A DNA stretch of 64,000 bases from Lingula anatina (GCF_001039355.2 NW_019775025.1:1-64000), one strand, 5' to 3'; shown: positions 13,987-26,443, numbered from the stretch's first letter. Notes: a model not told the origin generated them from the letters alone. Numbers and translations are program-made.

Positions 13987-16900
13987 ATGACTTCCAATTT
14001 GAATCTCTCAGTGAACACACGTCTGTTTTCCCAACCGAAGATGAATTCGACAACGGGCAGCAACATCAGTGTAACCAGAAACGAAAGTGTTTATGCCGCT
14101 TGCACGGCAAAAAACCCTTGCACTTATGAAGATTTAACTTTTTTGCCAGGAATGACAATACTTTTTGATATATTGTATATCATCATCATCATCTTCGCGG
14201 TCATAGGAAATGTATTAGTTATCTTAACTGTATACAGGAACAAAGGAATGCACACGGTGCCAAATGTGCATTTAGTCAATCTAGCCATCACTGACCTCTT
14301 GGTAGCAATGTTTGTGATGCCGCTAAAACTCATAGAATATGGAGCCGCTAGAGATGTCAACGTCTTTGTGGATGGAGTGTGTTCTGCCATGACATATACA
14401 CTGCCAATTTTCGTCTTTGCTGGTGTTTATACCCTTGTCACCTTATCTATTGAAAGGTAATGTCTTGTTTGTTTTCTAATAACACTTGCTATAGGTTGAT
14501 AAACGTGAAGACTGGATTTAATTTAGGTTTGGATATTTCATTTATATATTGTCATATTAAAAAAAAAAACCTTTCCTTGTATGTTTCCATTCTGAACGTA
14601 ATTTCAAAAATTAAATAACATCACTTATAATCGAATAAATTGCATCAGCACCTACAGGCAAAATAATTGTCTAAAACTTTCTGTTGGGCGCTAGTCACGC
14701 GTGATATAGGATTAAAGATTGAGCTTTCTATATTTCACACGCAAAAAAGGAAAACACGTCTTTACGTTATAAAAATATACGGTTTCGTTTTACAAACTTA
14801 ATAGAATCTATAATATGATATCATATCATAAAAATCTTGCATAAAAGAAATGCTTCTTTCATAAAAGAATTATATGAAAATGTATCTTCGTGGGAACGGA
14901 TGAAGACCTCTCTCTCCCAAATGAACAGCATTTAATACCAAAACAAAAATATTACTTTATCGACTTTCACTAATGCACCAGTCAATATCACGTGTGGCTT
15001 CTGTAAGGTTTGACTATGATTTACTTTCAGGTATTACGCCATTGTCCATCCGTTTCGCTCTTTGAAGATAAATACAGTTTCACGAACAATCAAACTTATG
15101 GCAGGAATATGGTTGACTGCCTTTGTCATACCAGTCCCTTTTCTGATCAACAGTAAAAGATATCCAGTCGTTCATAGTAGCCAACACGGCTTGGTGTCAA
15201 GGGTTAGGTGTGATAATGATTTTGAAAAAATTGACGCCCAACTCGGTGCCCCCAAGGAAAGCTTCCGAACCGGATTCTACAGTGTTCTTTGTTTAATCAA
15301 TTTTGTCATCCCAACGGTCATCCTGGTGTACACTTCTGTACGCATCACGGTGGTGCTTCTGAAAACAAGAAAATCGGACCATGTTGTTATACGGCGACAT
15401 AACACTCTACAAAGACGGGAAGTTGGAAAGCGCAAGGTAACTTTGGTGACACAGACGAAAAGATTTACTTTTATATGCATTTTTTTTCATTTAGAGAGAA
15501 TTTAGTCTTTGATTATTGATTTTAATCAATTATAATGCGTGGTTTATTCACTCTCAACATATTCAAGTGTACTTGTGATTACAAAACAAATTAATAATAG
15601 TTGCGAAAATAAATTAATGCATGGTTTTTGTATGTGTAAGCACGCGCGCGCGTGTGTGACTGTGCGCGTATGCGTGACTGAATAAATTTTAAGATGCAAA
15701 CAAAACGAAGGAAAAAGCGACTTTTCGCGTTCAGTGTTCTTTTTAGTGTTTAGTGGAACAATTTTGTTATAATTTTTTTTAGGTTGCCAAAATGGTCGTC
15801 GTGATAACAGCTGCTTTCATTATCTCCTGGTTCCCGTTCTACTTGGTCAACATATTAAGTATCACAAAAGCTGTGGACTTTCAAGGTGGCCAATTTTATT
15901 TCACAATGCTTTTTGTGCATTTAATGGCTTTCGTGAACTCCGTCGTCACTCCTGTAATATTCACGGCTATGAGCAGTAACTTCAGAAGAAAGTGTTTTAA
16001 TATAATTTCTAATATATTCTTTTGCTGTCGCTATTATTCGATGCTGAAAAAGGCAAGAAGTACGTCCAAACTCTCAAGGACTGTTGATACAGGCGTACAC
16101 ATGCAAACTGGCGAGAGCTCGCTCAAAGGAGATCAGGTGATCGTCAATTTGAAAACCTTTGAAACACAAAACAAAGAAGCAGTTTCGGAGCACTGCTCCT
16201 CTGAAGTGTCCATAACCGAGCCGTCCAGCTCCACGTCTGCAAGTGCAAATTTTTATCCGAAACGTTTCGCCAAGCCCACGCTCTCTTATTCAGGGCCATC
16301 AGACTTGAAAGAATACAAAAAGTACCTGAGAAAATTATCCAAAACCTCTGCAGCTGGTTCAGTAAATTCGTTGACAGACCTTAATGACAAATTAATACTT
16401 GGTAAACTTGGAAGAAAAAAGAAAATATCGACTGTTTCGCTCCCTCCGGGAACTCCGAAATTGAGTCAGGTAGACCTTGAAAATTGGCGTGGAAGCCTTA
16501 ACTGCCTTTTGGACATTCGACTAGCAGATGAAAAGAAAGTCAAAGATGATATCTCTGGTGATCCTTTACACTTAGACTGGGACAATTCGGTTGATTTGGA
16601 AAATGCCAAAGCCGAGGAAGAAAAGCTTAAAAATAGCGACAGTCAGAATGATACTGAGTCTGAACTCAGCGGCATACCTAATTTCGAAAAGCAAGAAAGT
16701 CTCTCTACCATCACCCCAGACACAGAAACCACTTATTTTCCAAGTACCAGAGAACCAAATGGCACTTCTACAAACATTTTGAATGCCGATGAACCGAAGG
16801 ACCTTTCTGTCAGTATTTCAAATACACCTGGCCAACAGGGAGTTTCTAACAGCTCATCGAACGATGACGAAGATGAGAAAAACCACAAATCAAGCCAAAA

Positions 16901-18860
16901 AGAAGGAAATTTGTCATCAAGTGTAAATGTAGCCAAGGGGAAAATTGGCAAACATGAAATCATTGGCCCCCGCGATTCTGGAATATTTTCTGCTACCCCA
17001 AGCGAATCTGGAAAAAGTACTCCGAGACTTTTACCGGAATTTACGAGAGATCAGCCTAGAGGCGGTCTAGATAACCAGACGGTGCCACAAAAGACGGATG
17101 AAGTACACGAGAAGACAGACATAGATAAACCCACCACCGAAACTAACAGTCAGTCATCATTGCATTCTGCTGATGAGTTCAAAGAAATCGGAGCAGGCAT
17201 AACAAACAGCTTCGGTTCACAATATTCTCGTCATCTGGGACCCGACTATGTTGAGATACCAACAGATAGGGGAAATTGTGCGCAAACAAATTGCCGAGAA
17301 CTTAATAAAGATGAAGATTCTAAGGAGCAAAAAATGCAACACTCTTTTATCCCTCAGATATTAGTCCACAGTCCGGAAACTGAAGAATTATCAACGGGAC
17401 CAGCTCAAGTCTCAATGTCAGAGTGTCAGGCGCAGAATCCCTCAGATTCTCCAACAAACGATAATTTGCAAGCTAATCATTCACCATCAAATTACAGGTG
17501 TGACATTTTAGAACAAAACCCGCCGGTCCCAAGGAGTGTAGATACATCTGTCTCCAAACAAGTCAAAATTCCTTTAAGGTACAAGGGCTACACAAGAGTC
17601 GACGCCAACGGAAAACCAATTTACATAACTGTTAATCGTGATGTTGCATTCTCTACCACTTACGGACTTTCTGCCAAGCACGTTCGCAAACGACATCGGA
17701 ACAACAGTTGTAGCCAAATGTCAAGGCACAATCGAACAAAGTTTGCTGCGAATAAGAAAAGAGAATTACCTTGCATCGAAAACCTTTTGCTCCAAAAGAG
17801 CGAAAAACGCCAATCCGATATAGCCATTTCCTCGCCCTTGGCAACCCCAGGGTTAAAGCAGTCACAGTTTCTTTGTACCGGCCAAAGCAACCCTTCATTT
17901 TGTAGCAGCGAGGAAGACCTGCCACGCGCTCAGTGTCAAACAGGAAGTTTGACAAATAGTTTACGGTCCAGATCTGCCCACAATCTCGGGGAATATTATA
18001 ATGAATATACTGAAGAGCTGGATGATGGAGCCTGTGACGCGAATGTTGATCCCAACATCAAAAAACAAGTACCACGACATAAAGAGTATCGACCAAATAT
18101 AACAATAAATGTTATTCTACCCAGCGCCCCTCATGGAATTGGAAATTTCGAAACGGAGCAAAGGAGCCTTTTGTCTTCACAGCGCATCAGTGTTAGCGCA
18201 TCTAAATTGCTTGAGGATCTTTTTGCCTCTGATAACCTACTTTATAATGGAAATGATGACGTGAAGTCTGTTAATGCAGTTGCAGACGTTACTCATACGG
18301 CTGCAACTGGAGAATCTCAAATGTTTGATTGGCAATTACCATCAACTCCAAAAAGGAGAAGCAGGTCTAGTGATAGTATTCATAAGATAGGGTTTTCAAA
18401 ACAGTTGCATCAAGGTGCTTTTGCCCCTGTCAGTATGTCTAGAGGTCGGCCACCGCCAATGGCGACACAAAGATCAACACCTACCGCAAAGAACCCAATC
18501 CGACGATCGTCAAGGGCATTAGATATCGATACAGAGGTGCCCTATCTTACAAGTAGTAAGTCTTGCGGAATATTACCAGATCCAGCTTTTTCAAAAAGGT
18601 TTGACGACCCATTTGATATTAATCCTGTTCTCTCAACTCACTCGGGAAGTGGTGACATCCAGAGGGTCAATCGACGGAAGGTTACTCCAGTATTGCAAGA
18701 AGCTGCTGCCAGGTTGCAGAACTTGGCAACCAACCAGAATGAATTGTGTAGCACAAGGAACGCTTTTGTTAGAAAGCCGGTGGTGAATAAGCCAGTGCCT
18801 CACGCAAAACCTTTTCTGGACACACAGATCGGTTTATATACAAAACCAACGGAAGTTTGA
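13987..18860 (+). CDS. Rhodopsin-class (peptide-type) GPCR with a giant C-terminal tail
   Basis: Three exons: 13987-14456, 15031-15436 and 15783-18860, 1317 residues. The only upstream in-frame stop is at 13936; ATG 14041 (residue 19) is an alternative start. The extracellular N terminus has four N-glycosylation sequons (NLS, NST, NIS, NES). Seven membrane segments follow. Class A landmarks include GNVLV in TM1, LAITDLL in TM2, Cys132 before TM3, ERY after TM3 split by intron 1, Trp in TM4, Pro and Tyr in TM5, SWFP in TM6, and NSVVTPVIF in TM7. TM7 lacks the usual NPxxY. Intron positions and TM sequences resemble neuropeptide receptors, but I cannot name the ligand. From about residue 365 a Ser/Thr-rich, mainly disordered tail of about 950 residues is encoded in the last exon and ends PTEV, a class I PDZ ligand. 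The tail is part of the same uninterrupted exon as TM6-TM7, so it is not a separate gene. Confidence 0.88.
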
Positions 18861-20258
18861 AGAAGTTCTACATTGGGCATATTATGTGAATTAATTTAAC
18901 AGTGTAGTCTTGGTGTTTTGCATAAACTTCGTCATCATTTGAAAGTGTAAAAAGAACGTTTCACATTGTCGTTGATCTGAAAAGCAGTCTCAGTATTCTG
19001 TTGAACTACTATTCTCGGTATGTATCGGTCCATTTTGATAACCTGTTTACAATCAGCTGGGGGGCACCAATCTTGGTAATGTTGACTTGATAGGGTCCTT
19101 TAATATTTATATAAACCATTCTTACCTACGATATTAATGCTTTTTGATGTGGTCTTACGTGCATATAAATAATAATTGATATTTTGTATTTCCAGTTTTT
19201 TTTTACATATATAAAGGAAGGGCATATACTGTTCATAATTTGGTACTGTTCAGTAGCTCAGTGCTGCTTCAAAGCATCTGAATGTTCGTTCACAGCATTC
19301 CCATTATTTACCCTGAATGTTTTAACGTACATCGAAAAACTGTCCACAAGACCAAGCAAGGAAAGGGAACATGAATTTTCTATTGCTTTCCAACCATCAA
19401 TCTGCTTCAATTCCTAATCACTATGTATAAATCTCTAAAAAAATGAAAAATATAACAGTCGCATGCACTGCTTTTATTTATCTAACGTGTAAAATGCATT
19501 TTAGAACAGTACACGTAGAATGTGCACTATTTAAAAAGCATGAGAGCTTTGGGCATTGGGTCACGTATATGAAAAAGAATATGAATATTCCAGACCTTGA
19601 ACCTGCACTTTCAGATTGGGTACCTTTAGCAGTCATGTAAAAGGAAATACAATGGAGGAAGGTAAAAGCCGAAATACTTAGTTGGTGTCGTCAGAGTTGT
19701 TCAAAAACAGTTTGGAGAATAGCTGGGATCTACTAAATTCTAAATCCATTTATGGTTTTTGTAATCTTTTAAAAAAGAAATATCTGATATAAACATATTT
19801 AATTATGCTAAACTATTTTGAAAAATACATATATCATTTATATCGGGTCCATTGATCATCAGATATTAATCTCAGCAGAGGGATGAGCAATATTGAACCG
19901 CACTGTCTCCATGGCGACTCATATCAGACTATCTAACACAGAGGATAGATAGGCTTACCCTCGAACACTCGTTTAATTCAGATATTTAATGATTTTGAAG
20001 GTTAAAGCGAATTAAGCTTATGCAATCTTTGTAACTTTTCGAATAATATTATATATGCATGATTTTTTCGCTCTTCCTCTAAAGGCAATCCTAGCATTTT
20101 AAAACGAAATAAAGTGTTTTTTTAACTTAACATTTAATTAACATTCATGTACATTTGTAAAAGTGGGTAGATTAACATTGTTCAGTTTAATCTACAAACC
20201 ATGATTATAGACAAGTGTAGTTTTAGTTCAACTTCGAAATCGTGTCATTTTCGCAATC
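18861..20258. other. GPCR 3' UTR and intergenic region
   Basis: AT-rich sequence without recognisable coding exons. An AATAAA lies near 20107, late for the receptor transcript. Only short random-looking frames are present. Confidence 0.45.
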
Positions 20259-22480
20259 ATGCCTGACATAGTGGAAATCGGGTTCCGAGAGCGTCTTCTC
20301 ATCAATATTTGGAGGTTATCGAAAAAATACAAAGTATCACTGGTGACGTCTTTCCTCGGGCTGCTTGTATTCATCATAGGGTTTGCTACACCGCATTGGG
20401 CAGAGGGCAATCTTGTTCTTGATGGGAGACAAATAACAGTTAGTGTCGGGCTATGGGAAATTTGCTCTGATGGAAATTGTGGCTATTCAGGAATTGTCGG
20501 AGGTGAGTCCCATACATTGACAGTGGCCGGCAAATGGATGATGCATGGCTGATCAGGGTAATATTCAATCATTTTAATCATAGCAGTTCATAGGCTGGTT
20601 AATATTAATTATATTATTAAATATTAAATATTGATATAATTAATATTTAATAATATAATTAATATTAACCATATTATTAAATATTAAATTGATATAATCT
20701 TATCTCTTTTTATCCACCAAACCCTCCTTTCTATTTGCTTTTTCAAATAGCACATAGGCCTACTAATTTAAATGTCCTGTAGGCCTATAAAAGCATATAT
20801 TCTATTTAGCATCTAACATATACAGACTTGACATTTAATATGGAATATTTCAATTTCGAGGGTACGCCTAGGTAGAAATGCGTTCTTTTTTCAAAAAACT
20901 GCGATCTCATATAAGACATGTAAATGGAAAAGTGTGTAGTCAGGTGTGTCGCTTCCAATTAACAGAATACCAGGTTTGTTACGCTGCTGCATTATGTAAT
21001 ATGCAGTAATTTTTATTGGGTAGTGTTCCTTTGGGCAGGTCAAAGCTTGGCTTTGGCAAAGCATGCTTCTGTCAAAAAAGTATCCATATGTCGGCAACTA
21101 CTGCATAGAAGAATTTGAAATTTTGCATGCAAGTGGTCGGTTTTACAGTGTGTAAAATGAGTTATGCAGTGCTTTACAAATTTGTTAATCTGTGGCAAAA
21201 TGGCACGAAAAAGAAAGACATTGCCAGACAGTTAATTGCGCCAAACGAAACGGTCCGTACAGTTTTATAGTGTAATGCCCAGACTGATGTACCTACATAG
21301 AGGCCACACCCAATGTATTAAAATCTTACCACCAGAGTACAGGACCCACTGTCTTTCAGGATATGGTGTTGCAACTAAACAAAAACCACCCAGTCCGTTC
21401 AAAATGAGGGGTAAATTGCCACCAAAACGCATTTTTCAAGGCCCTTAGCGAACACCAAACTGGTTTTAGCAGGTTAGAATACCAGACGACCTCCGAGGAA
21501 CCTACTGTAAACAGCAAAACATCGTTGTATGTTTCTCTAATGAATTGGGGACCCTGACCGTTTCTGGGATGAACAATAAAACCTCGTGGCTTTCTTTATT
21601 GAGGTCAGATTTCACCTGTACCGCTCAACTAATCAAAACAGAGTTTACAGACATCCAGAAGAGGCCAACGACGAAGTGTGTGTCGCGTTTAAAGTGACTT
21701 AGGTCATTAACAGCGTCAGTATTTGAAGTGGATACCACATTGGTGCCAAAACACCAATGGGAGTCATCGACGAAAACTTGAACCAGATCAAATAAAGAAA
21801 TAATCTGGGAACATCTTGACTATCATTTGATAGTGGGCACCTTAGGAACAATTTTAGGTTACACGGTGAGATTGCCGGTTCACACAGAGTACTTTTAATA
21901 GCAGATTACTTACAGAACCAAGGGAATGAGCAGCTACCTTGGTCATCAAACCGCCATATTTGAACCACATAGACAATATGTGGGTAGGCCATCACTCGCC
22001 AAATGAATGGCCTACATGTCCTACAACAAAACTGGACCAAATTGGACAGATTTTGACCCATCCCTGGAATGTTATTCCAGATTGAACTCTTAAAACCTAT
22101 CCCAAGGAAAGCCTTGCCAATTGAGAGCGCTGGTAGCAGCCAGAGGAGGTCAGACGTAACAGCGACTGTTACTGTAACTAGTTACTGACATGAGGGTCCT
22201 TTGTGGAGCGTGTAACTCTTTTACAGACAATAATTTGGAAAATATGGAGATCCAAAATATCTCTTTTAATGGTTGTCGTATGAAATAGAAAAGGCAATGT
22301 GTTTTTGTTTTGCTTCTCTGGCGAATTCCATTAATGAACTGATGTCACAATGACATCAAAGAGATAATTAAAAGTTATTAGAACACGATTTTAATCCTTA
22401 TTTTCATTTATCAGTCAGCAAAATAGGTAAAAACTGATGAAAAATGATTTGGAAAAAAATATTCCATATTAAATGTCAAG

Positions 22481-22554
<74 letters not shown>

Positions 22555-23189
22555 TTTATAATTTTATTTATGATCTTAAGAATTTAAAATTTCAGGCTGG
22601 CTTGCTGTAACACGAACATTGGAGTGTATAGGATTCATATTTATCCTAAAAGCTCTGATAGTGTCTCTGGTGTATGTTTGTGTGCCACGGTTCGATACGC
22701 CTGGCATTTTGTACACACAAGCCGGACTTCACTTTGTGGCAGGTACGTAAAAAAATGTTGTGGTCTTGTATTTTTTGCTTTAAGTTAAGTTCAGGATTAT
22801 GGCAGAAAAAAATCACAGTGCGGATGAAACGGGGTAATTGCCATTATTCCCTAGAATAAGTGAAAAGTTCTATTCTTGTTTGTTAAAAAAAGTTTCTCGA
22901 GTGTAAAATGATGGTATTCTGAATTTTTGCGTGTATTAGCAATGTTTAAGAAATTATATTATTAAATAATGTTTAAGAAATTATGTGTTTGAAGACCAAA
23001 CAACTTTCCTTTTGTTTGGCTGATTTTTTTCCATTAATTTCAGCGCTGCTTGTCCTAGTTGGTGACATCATTTTCGGAGTATACAAAGCGCAGGATGGTT
23101 ACGTGATATCGTGGTCGCTGGTTTTGACCATTCTAATGATAATTCTTGAAATAACGAGTGGAATACTAGTGGTCCTACATAGCCGCTGA
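20259..23189 (+). CDS. Claudin/PMP22-superfamily four-TM protein (copy A)
   Basis: Three exons: 20259-20502, 22596-22742 and 23044-23189, 178 residues, all introns in phase 1. A short cytoplasmic N terminus (WRLSKKYKVSL) leads to TM1 ending in ATPHW. The first loop holds VGLWEIC, and a second Cys follows in CSDGNC. This is the claudin-family W...GLW..C...C signature, but with only four residues between the cysteines instead of the usual eight to ten. TM2 (ECIGFIFILKALIVSLVYVCV) is in exon 2; TM3 and TM4 are in exon 3, and the protein stops at VLHSR with almost no tail. Claudins are about 190-230 residues. A role in junctions or as an accessory membrane protein is inferred. Copy B lies 1.2 kb downstream. 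Intron 1 carries a dead Tc1-like element and a TA repeat. Confidence 0.78.
20597..20670. repeat. Perfect AT-rich palindrome with 31-bp arms
   Basis: The left arm 20597-20627 and right arm 20640-20670 are exact reverse complements (outer ends GGTTAATATT and AATATTAACC), with a 12-base spacer. A partial extra copy of the inner words follows at 20671-20698. It lies in intron 1 of claudin-like copy A and could extrude as a cruciform. Confidence 0.8.
21060..22180 (+). pseudogene. Degenerate Tc1/mariner-like transposase
   Basis: Broken frames resemble a Tc1-type DDE transposase in the correct order. Around 21600-21660 a frame reads EVRFHLYRSTNQNRVYR, like the FSDESRF block. At 21743-21795 a frame reads GAKTPMGVIDENLNQIK. 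Near 21930-21985 a stretch in mixed frames resembles the LPWP..SPDLNPIEN..W block. Many stops and frameshifts separate them. Terminal repeats were not located, so the limits are approximate. Confidence 0.55.
22484..22552. repeat. (TA)n microsatellite
   Basis: About 34 uninterrupted TA units in intron 1 of claudin-like copy A, just before exon 2. Confidence 0.95.
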
Positions 23190-24363
23190 CAAATTATCTC
23201 AGTTTCATTTGAACAAAAATAGTTTGATGCGCAAGGACATCTTACTCTAGCGAATCGATAAGGTAAAATTACCGAAAAATTGAGAACCATTTTTCAAAGG
23301 ACAAGGAAATTTGAAAGAGAATTGCGCAGCTCGCTTATTCAATTCGACTTTGTTTAATACGGCTATCAGATGTGACGGAATCGCCCCTGTACCTCACCTT
23401 CTACCGGGACCACAGACAGAATTTTTCACTAAATTTTCACAGACATTTCCCTGGCTAATTCTGTGGACATTTAAATTGTAACCAGCGAAATTGTGACCTG
23501 CCGAGGCCGCTCTCCCCTTCTGAGCCCAGAGATCCGTTTTTATTTTGGTCAACAATTTAGACCCATGTGGGCAAAAGGGCAATGTCAGTGTAATGTTACA
23601 TGATTTTACTTTTTGTATAGAAAAAATAAATGAATATTGATGTAAGAAACAGAGTGCTCCCCCACTTTCTTGATATGTTGGGCACGCTAGCGAATCAAAT
23701 GTACAGTACGAAAAAAGGTTTCTATTTTTTGGTATTTTTGAAAAAGGGAAAGGGATGTGCAACAAACAACATAAGTTAAAGGAGCTATTATATTTTTAAA
23801 ATTTTCAAAAAAAAAAAAAAAAAAAGGGGGGGGGGGAGGAGGAGGAGGAAAGGAAGAAGACACTGAAATTTTTGAGATCAAATCCGACCGTCATCGTAAA
23901 GTTTTAAAACACGTGTGTTTAACAAACACAACGCAAAAATGCGACTTATCATTAAAGGTAACATGACTCACCAGTCTGTTCTCGATAAGCCGAGCGTATA
24001 TCAACTTTAACAGAAATCAACCTGTCCTTTGGGCCATACCAAAATCAAACTTACAGTTTTTGGCAAGAAAGATTTGCGACAAATGACACACCATGCTTGT
24101 CAAACTCATTGGTCACACTAACTAATATGGTCAACTGACGCGTCCGAACTGTCAAGGCCCTATCCCATGCGTGACGATATCGGAATGCATAATTAGCCGA
24201 CTTCATATCAACATTTGATCTCACACACAGCCTGCCCTGAGGAAGACCTGCCCACGGTTCTGTAATCAGGTCCATCTAACTGATATATATATATAGAAAG
24301 GAGCGCCAGTGGTGTAATTGTCGGAGAGACCAGGGCGGTGACACACTTTCACACTTTCTCAAA
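23190..24363. other. Spacer between claudin-like copies, with homopurine tract
   Basis: Contains the copy A 3' UTR and copy B promoter. A pure purine run at about 23808-23860 (poly A, poly G, then GGA repeats) stands out. A short TA repeat precedes copy B near 24284. No coding exon seen. Confidence 0.5.
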
Positions 24364-25935
24364 ATGCCTGGCGTTGGTTTCAAAGCACGTCTGTTAATTC
24401 ATTTTTTGAGGCTATCCAAGGAGTACAAGGCATCCCTGATAACGTCTCCGATCGCGCTGCTTTTATTTGTGATCGGTTTTGCCACGCCATACTGGGTGGC
24501 AGGGAGTTACAAGGTGGTTGTCGACATTGAGGTTAATTCTGGTCTCTGGGAAAAATGTCTGGCGGGGAATTGCTTCGCCCCTTCCAACGAAGGTTGGTAT
24601 TGAGAGTGTGAGAGCTTTATGAATGATGAATTTTATTATCTGTATTAGATTTCTGACTGCAAAACGTTAATGCTTTGTAGATAAAGACAGTGCCACTACT
24701 CCTTTCCACGAAGAACATACATGCATTTATATTTAGTGTGTATCTAATTGAGTCGTTGTATTCATAAGTTATTGTTTTAATTTTACGGTTTTGAGAACTG
24801 GACAAAATATGATGACTCGCAGGGCCATGAGGCCAGGTGATTTGTTTATTTCTAATATGTCATGTAAATTAATAAAATCCTCTATATTTACGAGTACCGT
24901 GAAAATTTGAGATTTAATTATCTGTGGCTTATGATCACATGAACGTAACATTATGTCTCCTTGTATCTGTTGATATTCCCATTGATAATTGATTTAATTC
25001 GAAACTGTTTGTTTTAGATTGGCTTGATGCATCTCGTGCCATGGCATGTTTAGGGTTATTATGTGCCATAATCACTGTGGTCCTTGCAGCTCTCTATGTG
25101 TGTGTATCACGATTTGATAAACCAGCCGTCCCATTCGCACAAGGCGCTCTCCATTTGGCTGCGGGTAAAATATGATTTATCTTATGGGTCAATGTGTTGG
25201 ATCACAGTTTACGTTTAAAGTTGGAATTAACTTAACAAATCGAAATTAAAATGCCATGGAAATTGTTTATTTTTCAAAATCAAATACAACGTGATACTTG
25301 GTGTCGAACGTAACAATTCACTGTTCAAGGTTTAGTAAGTTTTTTTAGTCAAATGTAAACTATGGTTTCAGCAAGACCTTATACATTCCAAACCCACATG
25401 TATATAAACACATTTGTCTACATGTATCCTTTCCCTCTAATTTCATCTCTGAGATTTTCTGCACTTGGTTGAATAAGTACGTTTTAAGAGTGAACTTAAC
25501 AACCCGTCTTTTCGTCATAACAGATCTATACACGTACTGTGGAACAACGCAGCTCCTGTACTTATCGCAGGCATCTACAATACTGGTGCATTTTTAAATT
25601 ATAGCTGTCCAGTTTTACGATTTAGTCAGTTGTAAACTCTGTAAACTGCTAGCAATAGCCACAAAAATTGACACTCATGATGCCCTACATCATGTAAATC
25701 CTCGATTGTCTTTCGCCTATTTTTATTGAATCCGTCTTTTTTTTTTTTTTTAATTTCAGCACTCTTCGTCCTGATCGGGGACATCGTATTTGCCGTGCAC
25801 GCAGTGGACAAAGATATTATGATATCGTGGTCCATCATCTTAACAATGCTAATGATTGTTCTAGAGATAGTCAGTGGCATTCTTGTCATTCTTCATGCCC
25901 GTAAAAGTGACAGCGGACTACCAAGCCTCCCATAA
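24364..25935 (+). CDS. Claudin/PMP22-superfamily four-TM protein (copy B)
   Basis: Exons 24364-24592, 25018-25164 and 25760-25935 give 183 residues. The intron phases are the same as copy A and exon 2 has an identical length of 147 bases. The N terminus (LRLSKEYKASLITS), ATPYW, SGLWEKC and CLAGNC reproduce the copy A signature with the same four-residue Cys spacing. In the last exon 29 of the first 48 residues are identical to copy A by hand count. The C terminus is a little longer (ARKSDSGLPSLP) and has no YV-type PDZ ligand. Same strand, adjacent position and shared intron pattern show tandem duplication. Function is inferred only from the superfamily. Several AATAAA signals follow from about 26200 to 26400. 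Confidence 0.78.
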
Positions 25936-26443
25936 TTTGCAACTCCACCGCTACCTGCATTGCTCAAATATTATAGATTATGTAACTTCAGATATTCTAT
26001 ATGTGTCGGAGTCACGTCAAGTGAAGTCCATATAGTGCTGTTATTAAAGTGTTGTTATACCCGCATATCACATGTTTGAAGTTGAGTATTACATAAGCTT
26101 TTTATTTGGAATGGATTCCTGAAGGCTTACCACAAAATAGTTTGCGTGTCAAATATGTCATAGTCGTACCCGAGAACCATGTGAAAAATAATTATAGAAG
26201 AATAAAGCTAGAGCGGTTACATGTATACTAGTATGCTTCGTTAAATAACTTTTTATGCAATAAATTTGTGTATATACATATGTTCTAATAAAGTGTAGAG
26301 ACCAAACGTAAACTCAGTGTTGTGTACAGCTGGTCGAAACACGTGGCACAATAAATGTCACAATTTGTACATTGAAACTTATTCTTTTTCAATAAACCAC
26401 AAAGATGTAATATTGAGAGTTTTGTAGCAGGTTTTCTCTGAAA

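Noticed and set aside
13854-14129. Frame overlapping the GPCR start as a possible N-terminal extension
   Set aside because: It is in a different frame from the receptor and its first codon is not ATG; treated as an upstream frame starting at 13932.
16121-18860. GPCR tail as a separate downstream gene
   Set aside because: No splice acceptor or promoter was recognised between TM7 and the tail; one uninterrupted frame covers both.
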